A stretch of 64,000 nt of DNA from Aurantiacibacter sp. MUD61 (GTDB lineage Bacteria; Pseudomonadota; Alphaproteobacteria; Sphingomonadales; Sphingomonadaceae), in the NCBI RefSeq assembly GCF_027912455.1, contig NZ_CP115446.1, positions 1,387,501 to 1,451,500 on the forward strand. The letters run 5' to 3'. Below are positions 34,809 through 44,133 of this stretch, in pieces; the first letter of the stretch is position 1, and every line of letters begins with the position of its first letter. Below the pieces are notes generated by a model. That model did not search any database. It was not told where the DNA came from and worked only from the letters and a program-made list of their open reading frames with translations. The translations under genes and the position numbers were made by a program.

Positions 34809-36146
34809 TCAGACCGCCTTCTTCACCGCATCGCAAATGCTGCCGACCACGCGGTGGACCTGTGCTTCGTCATCGCCTTCCGCCATCACGCGGATTAGCG
34901 GTTCGGTGCCCGATGCGCGGATGACCACGCGGCCGCTATCGCCCAGGTCCGCCTCGCCATCGGCGATCGCCTGCTTGACCTTCGCATCTTCCAGCGGGTT
35001 GGCATTCTCATATTCTACATTGGTCAGCAATTGCGGGACGGGATCGAACTGGTGCAGCAGCTCGCTCGCAGGCTTGCCGGTGCGCACCATCGCAGCGAGC
35101 ACCTGCATTGCCGCAATAGTGCCATCGCCGGTCGTCGCGTGATCGAGCAGGATCATGTGCCCCGATTGCTCGCCGCCGACATTAAAGCCGCGCTTCTTCA
35201 TCTCTTCGAGCACATAGCGATCGCCAACCTTGGCGCGCACCAGTTCCAGACCTTGGCTGTTGAGGAAGCGCTCCAGGCCGAGATTGGACATGACCGTGGC
35301 GACGATCCCGTCACCCTTTAGGAGGCCCTTGAGCTTCCAGCGGCTGCCGATCAGGGCCATGATCTGGTCGCCGTCGACCTTCTCGCCCTTCTCGTCAATC
35401 ACGATCAGCCGGTCCGCATCGCCATCGAGCGCGATGCCGATATCCGCGCCTTCCTCGACCACTTTGGCCTTGATCGCATCGAGATGGGTGGAGCCCACAC
35501 CATCGTTGATATTGGTGCCGTTGGGAGTGACGCCCATGGCCACCACTTCCGCGCCCAGTTCCCAAATGGCGGTAGGGGTCACATTGTAAGCGGCGCCATG
35601 CGCGCAATCGACGACGATCTTGAGACCGTCGAGACGCAGATCAGCAGGCAATGCGCGCTTGACCGCGTGGATGTAGCGTCCGCGGGCATCCTCGATACGG
35701 CGCGCACGGCCGATGGCATCGCCTTCTGCGAGTACCGGCTCTGCCGACATCGCAGCTTCGATCGCTTCCTCGTCCTCGTCGGAAAGCTTGAAGCCGTTGG
35801 GGCCGAACAGCTTGATGCCATTATCGGGATAGGCGTTGTGGCTGGCGCTGATCATGACGCCGAGATCGGCGCGCATCTCGCGCGTCAGCATGGCGACGGC
35901 AGGGGTGGGCAGCGGGCCGGTCATGATCACATCCATGCCCACGCTGGTGAAGCCTGCGACCAGCGCATTTTCCATCATATAGCCGGACAGGCGTGTGTCC
36001 TTGCCGATCACCACCCGGTGCTTGTGATCGCCGCGCTGGAAGTGACGGCCTGCAGCCTGGCCGACTTTCATCGCGATACTGGCATTGAGTTTCTTGCCAT
36101 TGGCGCGGCCGCGAATGCCATCCGTGCCGAAATAGGTGCGTCCCAT
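34809..36146 (-). CDS. glmM: Phosphoglucosamine mutase
   Basis: This enzyme converts glucosamine-6-phosphate to glucosamine-1-phosphate for UDP-GlcNAc and cell wall synthesis. The 445-residue protein starts [16 protein letters not shown]. The phosphorylated catalytic Ser is in [19 protein letters not shown], the metal loop is IALDGDADR, and the sugar-binding GGEQSGH and [14 protein letters not shown] motifs follow. I chose ATG 36146; 36206 is upstream but lacks homology. Confidence 0.96.
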   Translation of the reverse strand: MGRTYFGTDGIRGRANGKKLNASIAMKVGQAAGRHFQRGDHKHRVVIGKDTRLSGYMMENALVAGFTSVGMDVIMTGPLPTPAVAMLTREMRADLGVMISASHNAYPDNGIKLFGPNGFKLSDEDEEAIEAAMSAEPVLAEGDAIGRARRIEDARGRYIHAVKRALPADLRLDGLKIVVDCAHGAAYNVTPTAIWELGAEVVAMGVTPNGTNINDGVGSTHLDAIKAKVVEEGADIGIALDGDADRLIVIDEKGEKVDGDQIMALIGSRWKLKGLLKGDGIVATVMSNLGLERFLNSQGLELVRAKVGDRYVLEEMKKRGFNVGGEQSGHMILLDHATTGDGTIAAMQVLAAMVRTGKPASELLHQFDPVPQLLTNVEYENANPLEDAKVKQAIADGEADLGDSGRVVIRASGTEPLIRVMAEGDDEAQVHRVVGSICDAVKKAV

Positions 36147-36331
36147 GTTTATCCTTGGAATTCGTGTGTCTGTCGTTGCCACAAGCAATGCCGGTTTGCC
36201 CGCCACTTGTCACGTGCGAAGCGGCGCAGAAGCCGCGTCGCGAGAATTCTCGCCCGATATGCAACTTGAGCGGCTCTCATGCGTTGCTAGAGCAACAGAC
36301 AATTCCACTCACCAAGAAGGATCGACCAAAC

Positions 36332-36943
36332 ATGGCTTTCACACTCATGCCGCTTCCCTACGACAGCGAAGCGATTTCGCCCGCGATCACCGCTGAAACC
36401 TTCAGCTATCACCACGGCAAGCACCACAATGCCTATGTGAACAAGACCAATGATGCGATCGAAGGCACGGATCACGCCGACAAGTCGCTTGCCGAGATCA
36501 TTTCTGCCTCGCGCAATTCGGACCAGGGCCTGTTCAACAATTCGGCCCAGGTCTGGAACCACGGTTTCTACTGGCATTCGCTGACGCCGAGCACGTCCGG
36601 CCCTTCCGGCGATCTTGCCGACAAGATCGATGAAAGCTTCGGCTCGCTCGATGAGCTGAAGGACAAGCTGAAGAGCAAGGGCGCAGGCCACTTTGCCAGC
36701 GGCTGGGTCTGGCTCGCGGAAAAGGGCGGCAAGCTCGAAGTCGTCGATACGCACGATGCCGATACGCTTGTCGACAGCGATTACAATCCGCTGCTCGTGA
36801 TCGACCTGTGGGAGCACGCCTATTACCTCGATCACCAGAACGCCCGCCCGAGCTATCTCGATGCGGTGGTGGACAATCACCTGAACTGGGAATTCGCAGC
36901 CGACAATCTGTCTCGTGGCAGCACCTGGTCCTATCCCGCGTAA
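36332..36943 (+). CDS. sodB: Iron-type superoxide dismutase
   Basis: A 203-residue Fe/Mn superoxide dismutase that removes superoxide in the cytosol. Ligands are the His in TFSYHHGKHH, the His in VWNHGFYWHS, and the Asp/His in DLWEHAYYLDHQN. ASGWVWL and NHGFYWHS carry the Fe-type pattern of SodB. The start ATG 36332 follows AAGAAGGATC. It is divergent from glmM and ended by a strong terminator. Confidence 0.94.
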   Translation: MAFTLMPLPYDSEAISPAITAETFSYHHGKHHNAYVNKTNDAIEGTDHADKSLAEIISASRNSDQGLFNNSAQVWNHGFYWHSLTPSTSGPSGDLADKIDESFGSLDELKDKLKSKGAGHFASGWVWLAEKGGKLEVVDTHDADTLVDSDYNPLLVIDLWEHAYYLDHQNARPSYLDAVVDNHLNWEFAADNLSRGSTWSYPA

Positions 36944-36969
36944 TTACGCGCGAGCATACGCCAAAAGTG

Positions 36970-37005
36970 AAAAAGGCGCGTTCCGAAAGGAGCGCGCCTT
37001 TTTTT
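36970..37005 (+). terminator. Intrinsic terminator after sodB
   Basis: The inverted repeat AAAAAGGCGCGTTCC / GGAGCGCGCCTTTTT, with one G-T pair and a GAAA loop, ends in a T-run at about 36999-37005. It lies 27 bases after the sodB stop and touches the end of the convergent AI-2E gene. Confidence 0.9.
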
Positions 37006-38162
37006 CAGTCGTCCTGATGCATGTCGAGGATATTGGTCGCAAAAAGCGGCTCACCAAAGATGAAGCCGATGAAATTGGGTCTGCCGAGATGGTCGACCAG
37101 CGCCGTCAGTGTAAGCAGGATCGGCACGGAGAGCAGCGCGCCTGCCACGCCCCAGATCCAGCCGAAATAGGAAAGGGCCAAAAGGATGGCGATCGGGTTC
37201 ATGGTGAAACGCGCGCCAAGAACACTGGGCGTGATCACATTGGCTTCGACAGTGTGCAGCGCCAGATAGGCCGCTGCGGGGATCATCCCTACCCATAGCG
37301 ATTCCGCAGAGCCGATCCCGAACAGGCTCAGCAGCACGACCATCATCAGCGGGCCGATATAGGGTATGAAATTCAACAACGCGGCGAGCCCGCCCCACAT
37401 GATCGGCGCATCCATTCCCATCGCCCATGCACCGAGCGCGACGACCACTCCGACGCTCACGTTGATCAGGCCTACGGTGAGGATATAGGCTGCCACCCGG
37501 TCCTGTACCTCGCGCATGGCCCGCGCCGCTTTCAGGCTCGCGCCGACCTGTTGACGTTCCAGCAACAGGCGACGGCGCATGCGCACGCGCGCTTCGATCA
37601 TGAAGAAAGCGAGCATGAAGGTGAGCAGCGTTTCGAGAAGAACCGTCGGGGTCGCCAGCGCCATCTGTTCAAGCATGGTCGGGCTGGCGAGGACAACCTG
37701 CGGTCCTTCCTCGCCGGTTAGAGCGGCGAGTTCGTCATTCAACTGGCCGATCCACGCAAAGGTGATCTGCAACTGGCTGAAATGCTCGCCGACCTGATCG
37801 AACATCGCCGGCACTTCGTCATAAAGCGAAATGGCGGGGGTGAAGACGGCGGTTAGCGCAAGGGCGAGAATGGTGAAGAAAACGAGCAGCGCCAGCAGGG
37901 ACGACAGCACGTTGGGAATGCCCCAGCTCGCGAGCTTGTCCGCCAACGGCGACAGGATGATGGTGAGAATGAGCGCGGCGACCAGTGGCAAGAAGACCAC
38001 CGAGCCGATCGAAAGGACGAAGGGAAGCGCGAAGAACAGGCCGATTGCGAGCAAGACAACGAGCGCTGAGATAAGCCGCAATTCCTGCGCGGCAAAAGCC
38101 ATCGTCCGGCGACGCGTGGCGCCCATGCCTTCGCTGTCGCTGCTGTCACCCTCCGGATCCAT
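37005..38162 (-). CDS. AI-2E family (PF01594) transporter-like protein
   Basis: A 385-residue membrane protein with about eight hydrophobic helices and a central soluble region of roughly residues 90-150. The family hallmark is a late GLAALLNFIPYIGPLMMVV. The protein family includes YdiK and TqsA-type exporters, but the substrate is unknown and export of AI-2 is not implied. I chose ATG 38162 (MDPEGDS). The sigma factor gene precedes it on the same strand by 48 bases. Confidence 0.82.
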   Translation of the reverse strand: MDPEGDSSDSEGMGATRRRTMAFAAQELRLISALVVLLAIGLFFALPFVLSIGSVVFLPLVAALILTIILSPLADKLASWGIPNVLSSLLALLVFFTILALALTAVFTPAISLYDEVPAMFDQVGEHFSQLQITFAWIGQLNDELAALTGEEGPQVVLASPTMLEQMALATPTVLLETLLTFMLAFFMIEARVRMRRRLLLERQQVGASLKAARAMREVQDRVAAYILTVGLINVSVGVVVALGAWAMGMDAPIMWGGLAALLNFIPYIGPLMMVVLLSLFGIGSAESLWVGMIPAAAYLALHTVEANVITPSVLGARFTMNPIAILLALSYFGWIWGVAGALLSVPILLTLTALVDHLGRPNFIGFIFGEPLFATNILDMHQDD

Positions 38163-38209
38163 TGGTCTCGCCCAAATCCCTTGCACGCACAGCGGATGCG
38201 CTGTGCGAT

Positions 38210-38845
38210 CTATTTCGTGATGGCAGCAGTTTCCCCGCGACCGGCAGCAACTTCATCCAGCTCTTCGAGAATGGCGCGGTGCGCTGATGGATCTTCCAGC
38301 GAACGATCGGGAATGTCGCCATCCTGGATCATGCTCGACAGTGCGGCGCGGGCTCGGCCCACACGGCTCTTGATCGTGCCGACTGCGCAGCCGCAGATAT
38401 TTGCGGCCTCTTCGTAGGAAAAGCCGCCAGCACCGACTAGCAGCAGAGCCTCGCGCCGTTCCGGCGGAAGGGTGAGGAGCGCACGGTGCAGATCGGAAAG
38501 ATGGATTGGCTCTTCCTGACCGGCGGGAGCCGTCAGAATCCTTTCTGCCACGCCTTCATCATATTCGCCGCGGAAACGGTTTCGACGCATATCGGTGAGA
38601 TAGGCATTGCGCAGGATAACGAAGGTCCAGGCGCGCATGGACGTGCCGGGCTCGAAGCGTTCCTGTGCAGCCCAGGCTTTCAGCAAGGCCTCCTGCACCA
38701 GATCATCGGCCATGTCGGCACGGCCGCACAGGCCGCGCGCAAAGGCACGCAGGTGCGGGACCACCTCGGTCAACTCGCGTTTGAACGCGCGTTTATCCTC
38801 GGCGCTACGCTTGGGCAGCTCGCGCTTTTGTTTCTTATCGCTCAT
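38210..38845 (-). CDS. ecfG: ECF sigma factor EcfG (general stress response)
   Basis: A 211-residue ECF sigma factor of the EcfG (ECF15) group. Region 2 is HLRAFARGLCGRADMADDLVQEALLKAW with DLVQ of region 2.2 and SMRAWTFVILRNAYLTDMRR; region 4 is LLTLPPERREALLLVGAGGFSYEEAANI and GTIKSRVGRARAAL. It recognises GGAAC-N16/17-CGTT promoters. It is translated after nepR through a four-base overlap (ATGA) and should be held inactive by NepR until the anti-anti-sigma PhyR is phosphorylated. No phyR is in this window. Confidence 0.93.
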   Translation of the reverse strand: MSDKKQKRELPKRSAEDKRAFKRELTEVVPHLRAFARGLCGRADMADDLVQEALLKAWAAQERFEPGTSMRAWTFVILRNAYLTDMRRNRFRGEYDEGVAERILTAPAGQEEPIHLSDLHRALLTLPPERREALLLVGAGGFSYEEAANICGCAVGTIKSRVGRARAALSSMIQDGDIPDRSLEDPSAHRAILEELDEVAAGRGETAAITK

Positions 38846-39024
38846 TCGCCGTCGTTCTCATCCAGTTTGGAGAGAAGATCCTTGAAGCTATCCGGCAGCG
38901 GTTCATCAAGAACACTGTCATAAAAGCGTTTGAGGCCGGACGTCCATTCCGGTCCCATTTGCTTGGAAGCATCAGGTTTTTCGGACGATGAAGCAAGCTT
39001 CTTTTCGTCTTTTGGAGGTGTCAT
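38842..39024 (-). CDS. nepR: Anti-sigma factor NepR
   Basis: A 60-residue protein with a flexible charged N-terminus and the NepR core GLKRFYDSVLDEPLPDSFKDLLSKLD (only the first 20 residues need be quoted as GLKRFYDSVLDEPLPDSFKD). It binds EcfG in unstressed cells. I chose ATG 39024 with GGAGGTGTC before it; longer in-frame starts upstream read through the promoter region and are not homologous. It is the first gene of the nepR-ecfG operon. Confidence 0.9.
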   Translation of the reverse strand: MTPPKDEKKLASSSEKPDASKQMGPEWTSGLKRFYDSVLDEPLPDSFKDLLSKLDENDGE

Positions 39025-39101
39025 GAGAATCGTGTTACTTCCCGTCGGTGTGGCGCTTGATAAGCCAATCCACTCAGTATCAAGCGATATTGCGTGCGAA
39101 T

Positions 39102-39126
39102 GGAACGGAATCCCTCGCCTCTGGTT
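39102..39126 (+). promoter_or_regulatory. Possible EcfG promoter of the divergent CHASE kinase
   Basis: On the plus strand GGAAC (39102-39106) is followed after 16 bases by GGTT (39123-39126). It shares the same inverted repeat as the nepR promoter. The -10 has G instead of the usual C, so strength is uncertain. The kinase start lies about 60 bases downstream. Confidence 0.55.
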
Positions 39127-39128
39127 CC
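39104..39128 (-). promoter_or_regulatory. EcfG promoter of the nepR-ecfG operon
   Basis: On the minus strand GGAAC (39128-39124) is followed after 16 bases by CGTT (39107-39104), a full match to the sigma-EcfG consensus. It is about 80 bases before the nepR start, as expected for autoregulation. Confidence 0.82.
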
Positions 39129-39187
39129 CCGGTTGAGACCTTTTGTCTCGGCTCATGTAAAGTTGGCTGATCTGTTGAGGGATATTG

Positions 39188-40870
39188 GTGCAGCAAGCGG
39201 TTGAAAAACGCAGCAGAACCAAGCGGTGGCTCTTAGGCTATCCGCGTGCGCTGCCGCTCGCCATTTTCGGACTGATCGCTGCCATCACCATCCTCAGCGT
39301 TTTCGCGATAGAGCGCGGAGAGGCTGAAAGCGATGCCGCCCAGTTGAACGCCAGAGCAACGGCAATTTCCTCAGCCTTGGAACGGCGAGCGAACGCTAGC
39401 AGTGCCTATCTTCGCGCGGGCGCGGCCTTGCTTTCCACCATGGATGAAGTGCCGGCTGATGAATTTAGCCGCTTCGTTTCCGAATTGCGGCTGGATGCGG
39501 GTTACCGCGGCGCGGAAGGCATCGGTTGGGCGCAGACCGTTCGGCCCGGAGAGGTCGATGCTTTCAATGCGCTGATGGAAGAACAGGGTGTGGGTAACAC
39601 CCAGCTGTATCCACCGCTCGAGGGTACGCAGCCCTTCGCCGTCCCCGTTACGTTTCTGCAACCCGATACGCAGCGCAATCGCCGCGCACTTGGCTTCGAC
39701 ATGTATTCAGAGCAAGTACGCCGCGCTGCCATGCAGGAAGCGCAGGAAAGCGCACGCCCGGTCGCCAGTGACAAGGTCGTTCTGCGTCAGGAAGGCGATG
39801 GCGAAGCACCCGGCTTTCTTATCTACATGCCGGTGTTTGAATCAGGCCCTTCCGGACGACAGCTGAAGGGTTTCATCTACAGCCCGTTCAGCGCGCAGGA
39901 TTTTCTGCAGAGCGCGCTCGAGTTGGAAGACGCAGGCGTTTATGGCGTGGAGCTCTATTCGGATGATCCCGACGCGGGCCCAGCGTCCCTCTTGGCCAGC
40001 ACATTCGAAGCGGAAATGCCGCGTGTACGCACGGTGCAGCATGAAGTGACAATAGCCGAAAATTCTTTTGTCCTGGTCATCAGCGAACGGCGAAGCCCTG
40101 CGCTCTCCGGCCTGTCCATGGCCACTTTGATCTTCGGCTTGCTGGTCGGCGGATTGCTGTTGCTGGTGATGCGCATTCTGACAGAGCAGGCGCAAGAGGA
40201 TGAGGCGTCCTTGCGCTGGTTTGAAGAGCAGGCGAGTATCCGCAATTCGCTGACGCGTGAGCTCAACCACCGGGTCAAGAACACGCTTGCCAATGTGCTT
40301 TCGATCATCACGCTGACGCGCCGCCGTGCCGACAATGTCGAGGATTTCGCCGATGCACTCGATGGGCGGATCAGGGCGCTTTCGGCGACGCATGACCTGC
40401 TCACCCAATCCGATTGGGGTGCTACGCCGGTGCGTGCCGTGATCGATGCCGAACTGCTCCCCTATGCGCATAGCGCAGACCATCAGGTCGATCTGCAGGG
40501 GCCGGATGTTGAGCTTGCTCCCAATGACGCGCTTTCGCTCGGCCTCGCCATTCACGAACTCGCGACCAATGCCAGCAAATATGGCGCCCTGAGCCAAACG
40601 GGTGGGACAGTCACCGTGCACTGGGAGCGTGTCACCGATGACCAATTGCAGATCGAGTGGCTCGAACGTGGTGGCCCGCCTGTCAAAACAGAACGCAAGC
40701 GCGGCTTCGGCACCGATCTGATCGAGCGGATTGTGGCGCACGAATTGCGTCATCCGGTCCAGCTCGATTTCGAAAAGGCAGGCGTACGCTGTGTACTGAC
40801 CATTCCGGTGCGCGAGCGTAGCGAATTCCAGATCCGCGCCGAGCGATCCGCCGCCGCATCGGGCGACTGA
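39188..40870 (+). CDS. CHASE-domain HWE histidine kinase (general stress sensor)
   Basis: A 560-residue membrane kinase. A hydrophobic helix near residues 18-38 and a second near 310-333 flank a periplasmic CHASE-like domain. The cytoplasmic part has an HWE/HisKA_2 H-box (LNHRVKNTLANVLSIITLTR), the N-box HELATNASKYGA, and IEWLERGGPP with the W-x-E signature. It lies divergent from nepR-ecfG, the usual place for the kinase that phosphorylates PhyR. Start: GTG 39188 follows GAGGGA by about six bases; TTG at 39185 is a second choice. Confidence 0.9.
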   Translation: MQQAVEKRSRTKRWLLGYPRALPLAIFGLIAAITILSVFAIERGEAESDAAQLNARATAISSALERRANASSAYLRAGAALLSTMDEVPADEFSRFVSELRLDAGYRGAEGIGWAQTVRPGEVDAFNALMEEQGVGNTQLYPPLEGTQPFAVPVTFLQPDTQRNRRALGFDMYSEQVRRAAMQEAQESARPVASDKVVLRQEGDGEAPGFLIYMPVFESGPSGRQLKGFIYSPFSAQDFLQSALELEDAGVYGVELYSDDPDAGPASLLASTFEAEMPRVRTVQHEVTIAENSFVLVISERRSPALSGLSMATLIFGLLVGGLLLLVMRILTEQAQEDEASLRWFEEQASIRNSLTRELNHRVKNTLANVLSIITLTRRRADNVEDFADALDGRIRALSATHDLLTQSDWGATPVRAVIDAELLPYAHSADHQVDLQGPDVELAPNDALSLGLAIHELATNASKYGALSQTGGTVTVHWERVTDDQLQIEWLERGGPPVKTERKRGFGTDLIERIVAHELRHPVQLDFEKAGVRCVLTIPVRERSEFQIRAERSAAASGD

Positions 40871-40920
40871 TTGGTCGCTGCCGCTGGACGGCCATTCGGC
40901 CCCGGCTTACAGCATAAGGC

Positions 40921-41691
40921 GTGACGCGCTTTCCCATTCTCGCAATTGCGCTTTTATGCGCGTGGCTGAGTGCACTCACATCCTGCGCGCCATCGCGACC
41001 ATCCGGCCCGGTGATCTTCGCTCCGGCGAGTATGCAGGAAGCGATGGTGGCCATCGCAAATGCATGGGAGGCGGAAGGGAACGCACGCCCGGTGCTCAAC
41101 ATTGCTGGCACGCCTGCGCTCGCGCGGCAGCTTGCCGAAGGTGCTCCGGCGGATGTTGTGATCACTGCAGATGCCCAGTGGATGGACTGGCTGGCAGCGC
41201 GGGATCTGTTGCGCGACGAAACGCGCGTAGATGTTGTATCAAATTCGCTTGTGCTGGTCGCTTCGGTGGCAAGAACAGTGCAGGTCACGTTTGATGATCC
41301 AGCTGCCCGAATTGCCATGGGCGATCCGGAAAGCGTTCCTGCAGGTCGCTATGCGCAGCGCGTGCTGATCCAATCGGGCGATTGGGACGAGGTCGTGCCG
41401 CGCATAGTGCCGACGGAAAATGTACGGGCCGCACTTGCCCTTGCCGAACGCGGCGAAGTCGATTTCGCCTTCGTCTACGGCAGCGACTTGCGCGAAAGGC
41501 AGAGCAGCTTGGAAATCGTCTCGCAATGGCCAGCATCGCAGGACCTGCCGATCGACTACCCGATGGCATTAGCCAGCGGTTCCAGTCATCCCGAAGCGGA
41601 GCAGCTGTCGCAATACCTTCAGTCGCGGGAAGCGGGTGCAATCTTTAGAGCGCATGGCTTCACACATTTGCCGCAGCAGGTCGCACCGTGA
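40921..41691 (+). CDS. modA: Molybdate-binding lipoprotein ModA
   Basis: A 256-residue periplasmic molybdate-binding protein of an ABC importer. The N-terminus has a lipobox (ALTSC), then VIFAPASMQEAMVAIANAW, LNIAGTPALARQLAEGAPAD and VITADAQWMDWL, the usual ModA sites. GTG 40921 is the start; the gene is in an overlapping operon with modB and modC. Confidence 0.92.
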   Translation: MTRFPILAIALLCAWLSALTSCAPSRPSGPVIFAPASMQEAMVAIANAWEAEGNARPVLNIAGTPALARQLAEGAPADVVITADAQWMDWLAARDLLRDETRVDVVSNSLVLVASVARTVQVTFDDPAARIAMGDPESVPAGRYAQRVLIQSGDWDEVVPRIVPTENVRAALALAERGEVDFAFVYGSDLRERQSSLEIVSQWPASQDLPIDYPMALASGSSHPEAEQLSQYLQSREAGAIFRAHGFTHLPQQVAP

Positions 41692-42377
41692 GCAGTGCGG
41701 AATGGGCCATTGTTCTGCTGTCTCTACGGGTCAGCCTTGTCGCAGTTCTGGTGAGCCTGCCGCTTGCCTATGCAATCGCATGGGTGCTGGCGCGGCGGCG
41801 CTTTCCCGGCGTGATTGTACTCGATGCACTCGTCCACCTGCCGCTTGTCCTCCCACCGGTAGTGACGGGGTGGATCCTGCTGATCGCCTTCGGCCGCAGC
41901 GGAGCGATCGGCGCATGGCTCTACGAGACTTTTGGCGTCACTCTGGTGTTCAGTTGGACCGGCGCTGCCCTTGCCGCCGCCGTCATGGCATTGCCGCTGA
42001 TGGTCAGGGCGATGCGGCTTTCGATAGAGGCGGTGGACAGGCGGCTGGTCGGCGCAGCGCGGACCCTGGGTGCCTCGCGCTGGAAAGCTTTTCTCACCAT
42101 CACCCTGCCATTGTCGATCCCGGGGATCGCGGCTGGGGCCATGTTGGGGTTCGCAAGGTCGCTGGGAGAATTCGGAGCAACGATCACCTTCGCGGCCAAT
42201 ATCGCAGGCGAAACCCGCACCCTGCCGCTCGCCATCTATACCGGCCTGCAGACACCCGGCGGGGAAGAGGCAGTCACAAGGCTCGCAGTCATTTCGATCG
42301 TCCTGTCGTTAGGCGCACTGCTGCTATCCGAATGGCTCGTCAGGCGCTCACAGGGAGGCCGCGCCCATGTCCTTTGA
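41688..42377 (+). CDS. modB: Molybdate ABC transporter permease ModB
   Basis: A 229-residue membrane permease with five or six helices. The cytoplasmic coupling loop EAVDRRLVGAARTLGASRW, followed by ITLPLSIPGIAAG, is the EAA motif that docks the ATPase. The GTG start 41688 overlaps the ModA stop (GTGA); the end overlaps ModC by 11 bases. Confidence 0.92.
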   Translation: MSSAEWAIVLLSLRVSLVAVLVSLPLAYAIAWVLARRRFPGVIVLDALVHLPLVLPPVVTGWILLIAFGRSGAIGAWLYETFGVTLVFSWTGAALAAAVMALPLMVRAMRLSIEAVDRRLVGAARTLGASRWKAFLTITLPLSIPGIAAGAMLGFARSLGEFGATITFAANIAGETRTLPLAIYTGLQTPGGEEAVTRLAVISIVLSLGALLLSEWLVRRSQGGRAHVL

Positions 42378-42993
42378 TGTGAGCATCACCATCAGGCCGG
42401 GGGATCGCGATATTGCTTGCGATATACAGAGCGATGCACGCTGCACCGCACTTGTCGGCCCCTCGGGCGCAGGCAAGACCAGCGTGCTCAATGCGCTTGC
42501 CGGCCTGCTTCGTCCGCAAAGTGGTCGAATTGCAATCGGCGGGCGTGTGCTCTTCGATGCAGCAGAAAGCATCGATGTGGCACCCGAGAAACGCCACGCG
42601 GGATATGCCTTTCAGGACGCGCGCCTGTTCCCGCATCGCCGGGTCGGCGCGAACCTTTCCTACGCGCAAAAGCTCAGCCGAAGCAGGCAAGCGCCGATCA
42701 CGCGCGACGATGCCGTGGCTCTGCTGGATATTGCCCCGCTGCTCGATCGGTGGCCCGCTACGCTCTCTGGCGGCGAGGTCCGCCGCGTCGCGATTGCGCG
42801 GGCCTTGCTGAGCGCGCCTGATTTTCTGCTACTCGATGAACCGCTCGCTGCCCTCGATCCTGAGCGGGTTGAGCGCCTTTCAACGCTAATCGAAAGGATT
42901 CGAGACAGGCTTGAGGTGCCGATTTTGCTGGTCAGCCATTCGCAACGCGATGTCGAACGGCTGGCCGATAAAGTGATCACCCTGCATCCGTAG
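42367..42993 (+). CDS. modC: Molybdate ABC transporter ATPase ModC, short form
   Basis: A 208-residue ATP-binding protein: Walker A GPSGAGKTS, ABC signature LSGGEVRRVAIARAL, Walker B FLLLDEPLAALD and the H-loop LLVSHSQ. It lacks the C-terminal TOBE/Mop domain of full ModC (about 350 residues), so it cannot bind molybdate for trans-inhibition by that route. The stop at 42993 is followed by convergent GH10. No ModE site was recognised upstream of modA. Confidence 0.88.
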   Translation: MSFDVSITIRPGDRDIACDIQSDARCTALVGPSGAGKTSVLNALAGLLRPQSGRIAIGGRVLFDAAESIDVAPEKRHAGYAFQDARLFPHRRVGANLSYAQKLSRSRQAPITRDDAVALLDIAPLLDRWPATLSGGEVRRVAIARALLSAPDFLLLDEPLAALDPERVERLSTLIERIRDRLEVPILLVSHSQRDVERLADKVITLHP

Positions 42994-43011
42994 GGCAAGC
43001 GGAGTGGGCCT

Positions 43012-44133
43012 CTATCTCTCCGGCGCATGTCCCAATGCGAGGGCGATTGCATCGCGCATGGCGGTCGGCTGTAAATCCTCATCATAGGGATGGCCGCGCA
43101 TCGGGAGTCCGTCCGGACGACGACGCTCTTCAGGATATTGCGGCCGCCGCAGATAGCTGCCGCGATCGCTTATCGACCACAGCACCACTCTTTCGACATT
43201 GGTGAAGCTGAGCGTCACGTCGAGGAAATCCTTCACCTGCGCTGCGGTCGTCGCATCGCGCACCGCCGGGTCGCTCGATTCAACAAAGCGGTCGGAGCAG
43301 TCGAGTTCGGTAATGAGAACCTGCAGTCCCAGATCCCGAATCTCGGTCAGGAATTGCACCCACCCGGCTTCATCGATCGGATTGCCGACATTGCCGCCGA
43401 GATGCGCCTGAATGCCGAGGGCATCAATGGGTACATCGCGTGACAGCGCCCGCTCCAGAAGAGCGAGCACGCCATCGCGATGGTTGGGCCGCGCTTTCCA
43501 GTCCATGTAGTCATTGTAGACGAGCTGCGCTTCCGGCGCTTTGGCACGCATAATGCCGAAACCCACATCCATAACCTGTTCGCCGAAAATGCGGGTGAGT
43601 GCAGAATTGCGGATGTCGCCTTCCCAAGGGGTGATGACCTCGTTCACCGCGTCCCAGCTCTGGATGGTGGGGAAGGTGGTCACCAATTCCTCGGCGTAAT
43701 TCCAGAGGTGGCGGATCAAGGCTTCGCCGCCATTGGCACCAAGCTCTTCTTCCTGCGCGTGGATCCATTCCGGAATGCGGTTATCCTGGTTCCAGATGAA
43801 GCAGTGACCGCGCATTTCCATGTCATTCGCATCGGCAAATTCGGTAATGGTCTCTGCCTCTTCGGACCGGAACACGGCTTCTCTTGGCTTCAGGTGTTTC
43901 CACTTATGTGCGTTCTCGCTGACAAGTACGGAGCATTCGCGCCGTATCAGCGCAGAAATTTCCGCATCATTGACCTCGCTGCCATCGGTGGCGGTTCCGA
44001 ACCGCAGGCCCTTGCTCCGCGCAATCGCATCGAGCGAAACAAAGTTATCCGATTGGGCCAAACCCGACGCTGGAGACGCAGCCAATGCGCCCAGCGCGGC
44101 CGAGCGGCCCATGAATTGTCTTCTGTTAAGCAT
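43012..44133 (-). CDS. GH10 endo-beta-1,4-xylanase with Tat signal
   Basis: A 373-residue secreted glycoside hydrolase family 10 enzyme. The N-terminus is a Tat signal (NRRQFMGRSAALGALAAS). The catalytic acid/base is Glu165 in SWDAVNEVI and the nucleophile is Glu276 in LITELDCS; HCFIWNQ and QAHLGG are further substrate-cleft motifs. GH10 cuts beta-1,4-xylan and similar glycans. Start ATG 44133; ATGs at 44148 and 44145 upstream overlap the FGE end. It is the last gene of a minus-strand operon starting at 49789. Confidence 0.9.
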   Translation of the reverse strand: MLNRRQFMGRSAALGALAASPASGLAQSDNFVSLDAIARSKGLRFGTATDGSEVNDAEISALIRRECSVLVSENAHKWKHLKPREAVFRSEEAETITEFADANDMEMRGHCFIWNQDNRIPEWIHAQEEELGANGGEALIRHLWNYAEELVTTFPTIQSWDAVNEVITPWEGDIRNSALTRIFGEQVMDVGFGIMRAKAPEAQLVYNDYMDWKARPNHRDGVLALLERALSRDVPIDALGIQAHLGGNVGNPIDEAGWVQFLTEIRDLGLQVLITELDCSDRFVESSDPAVRDATTAAQVKDFLDVTLSFTNVERVVLWSISDRGSYLRRPQYPEERRRPDGLPMRGHPYDEDLQPTAMRDAIALALGHAPER

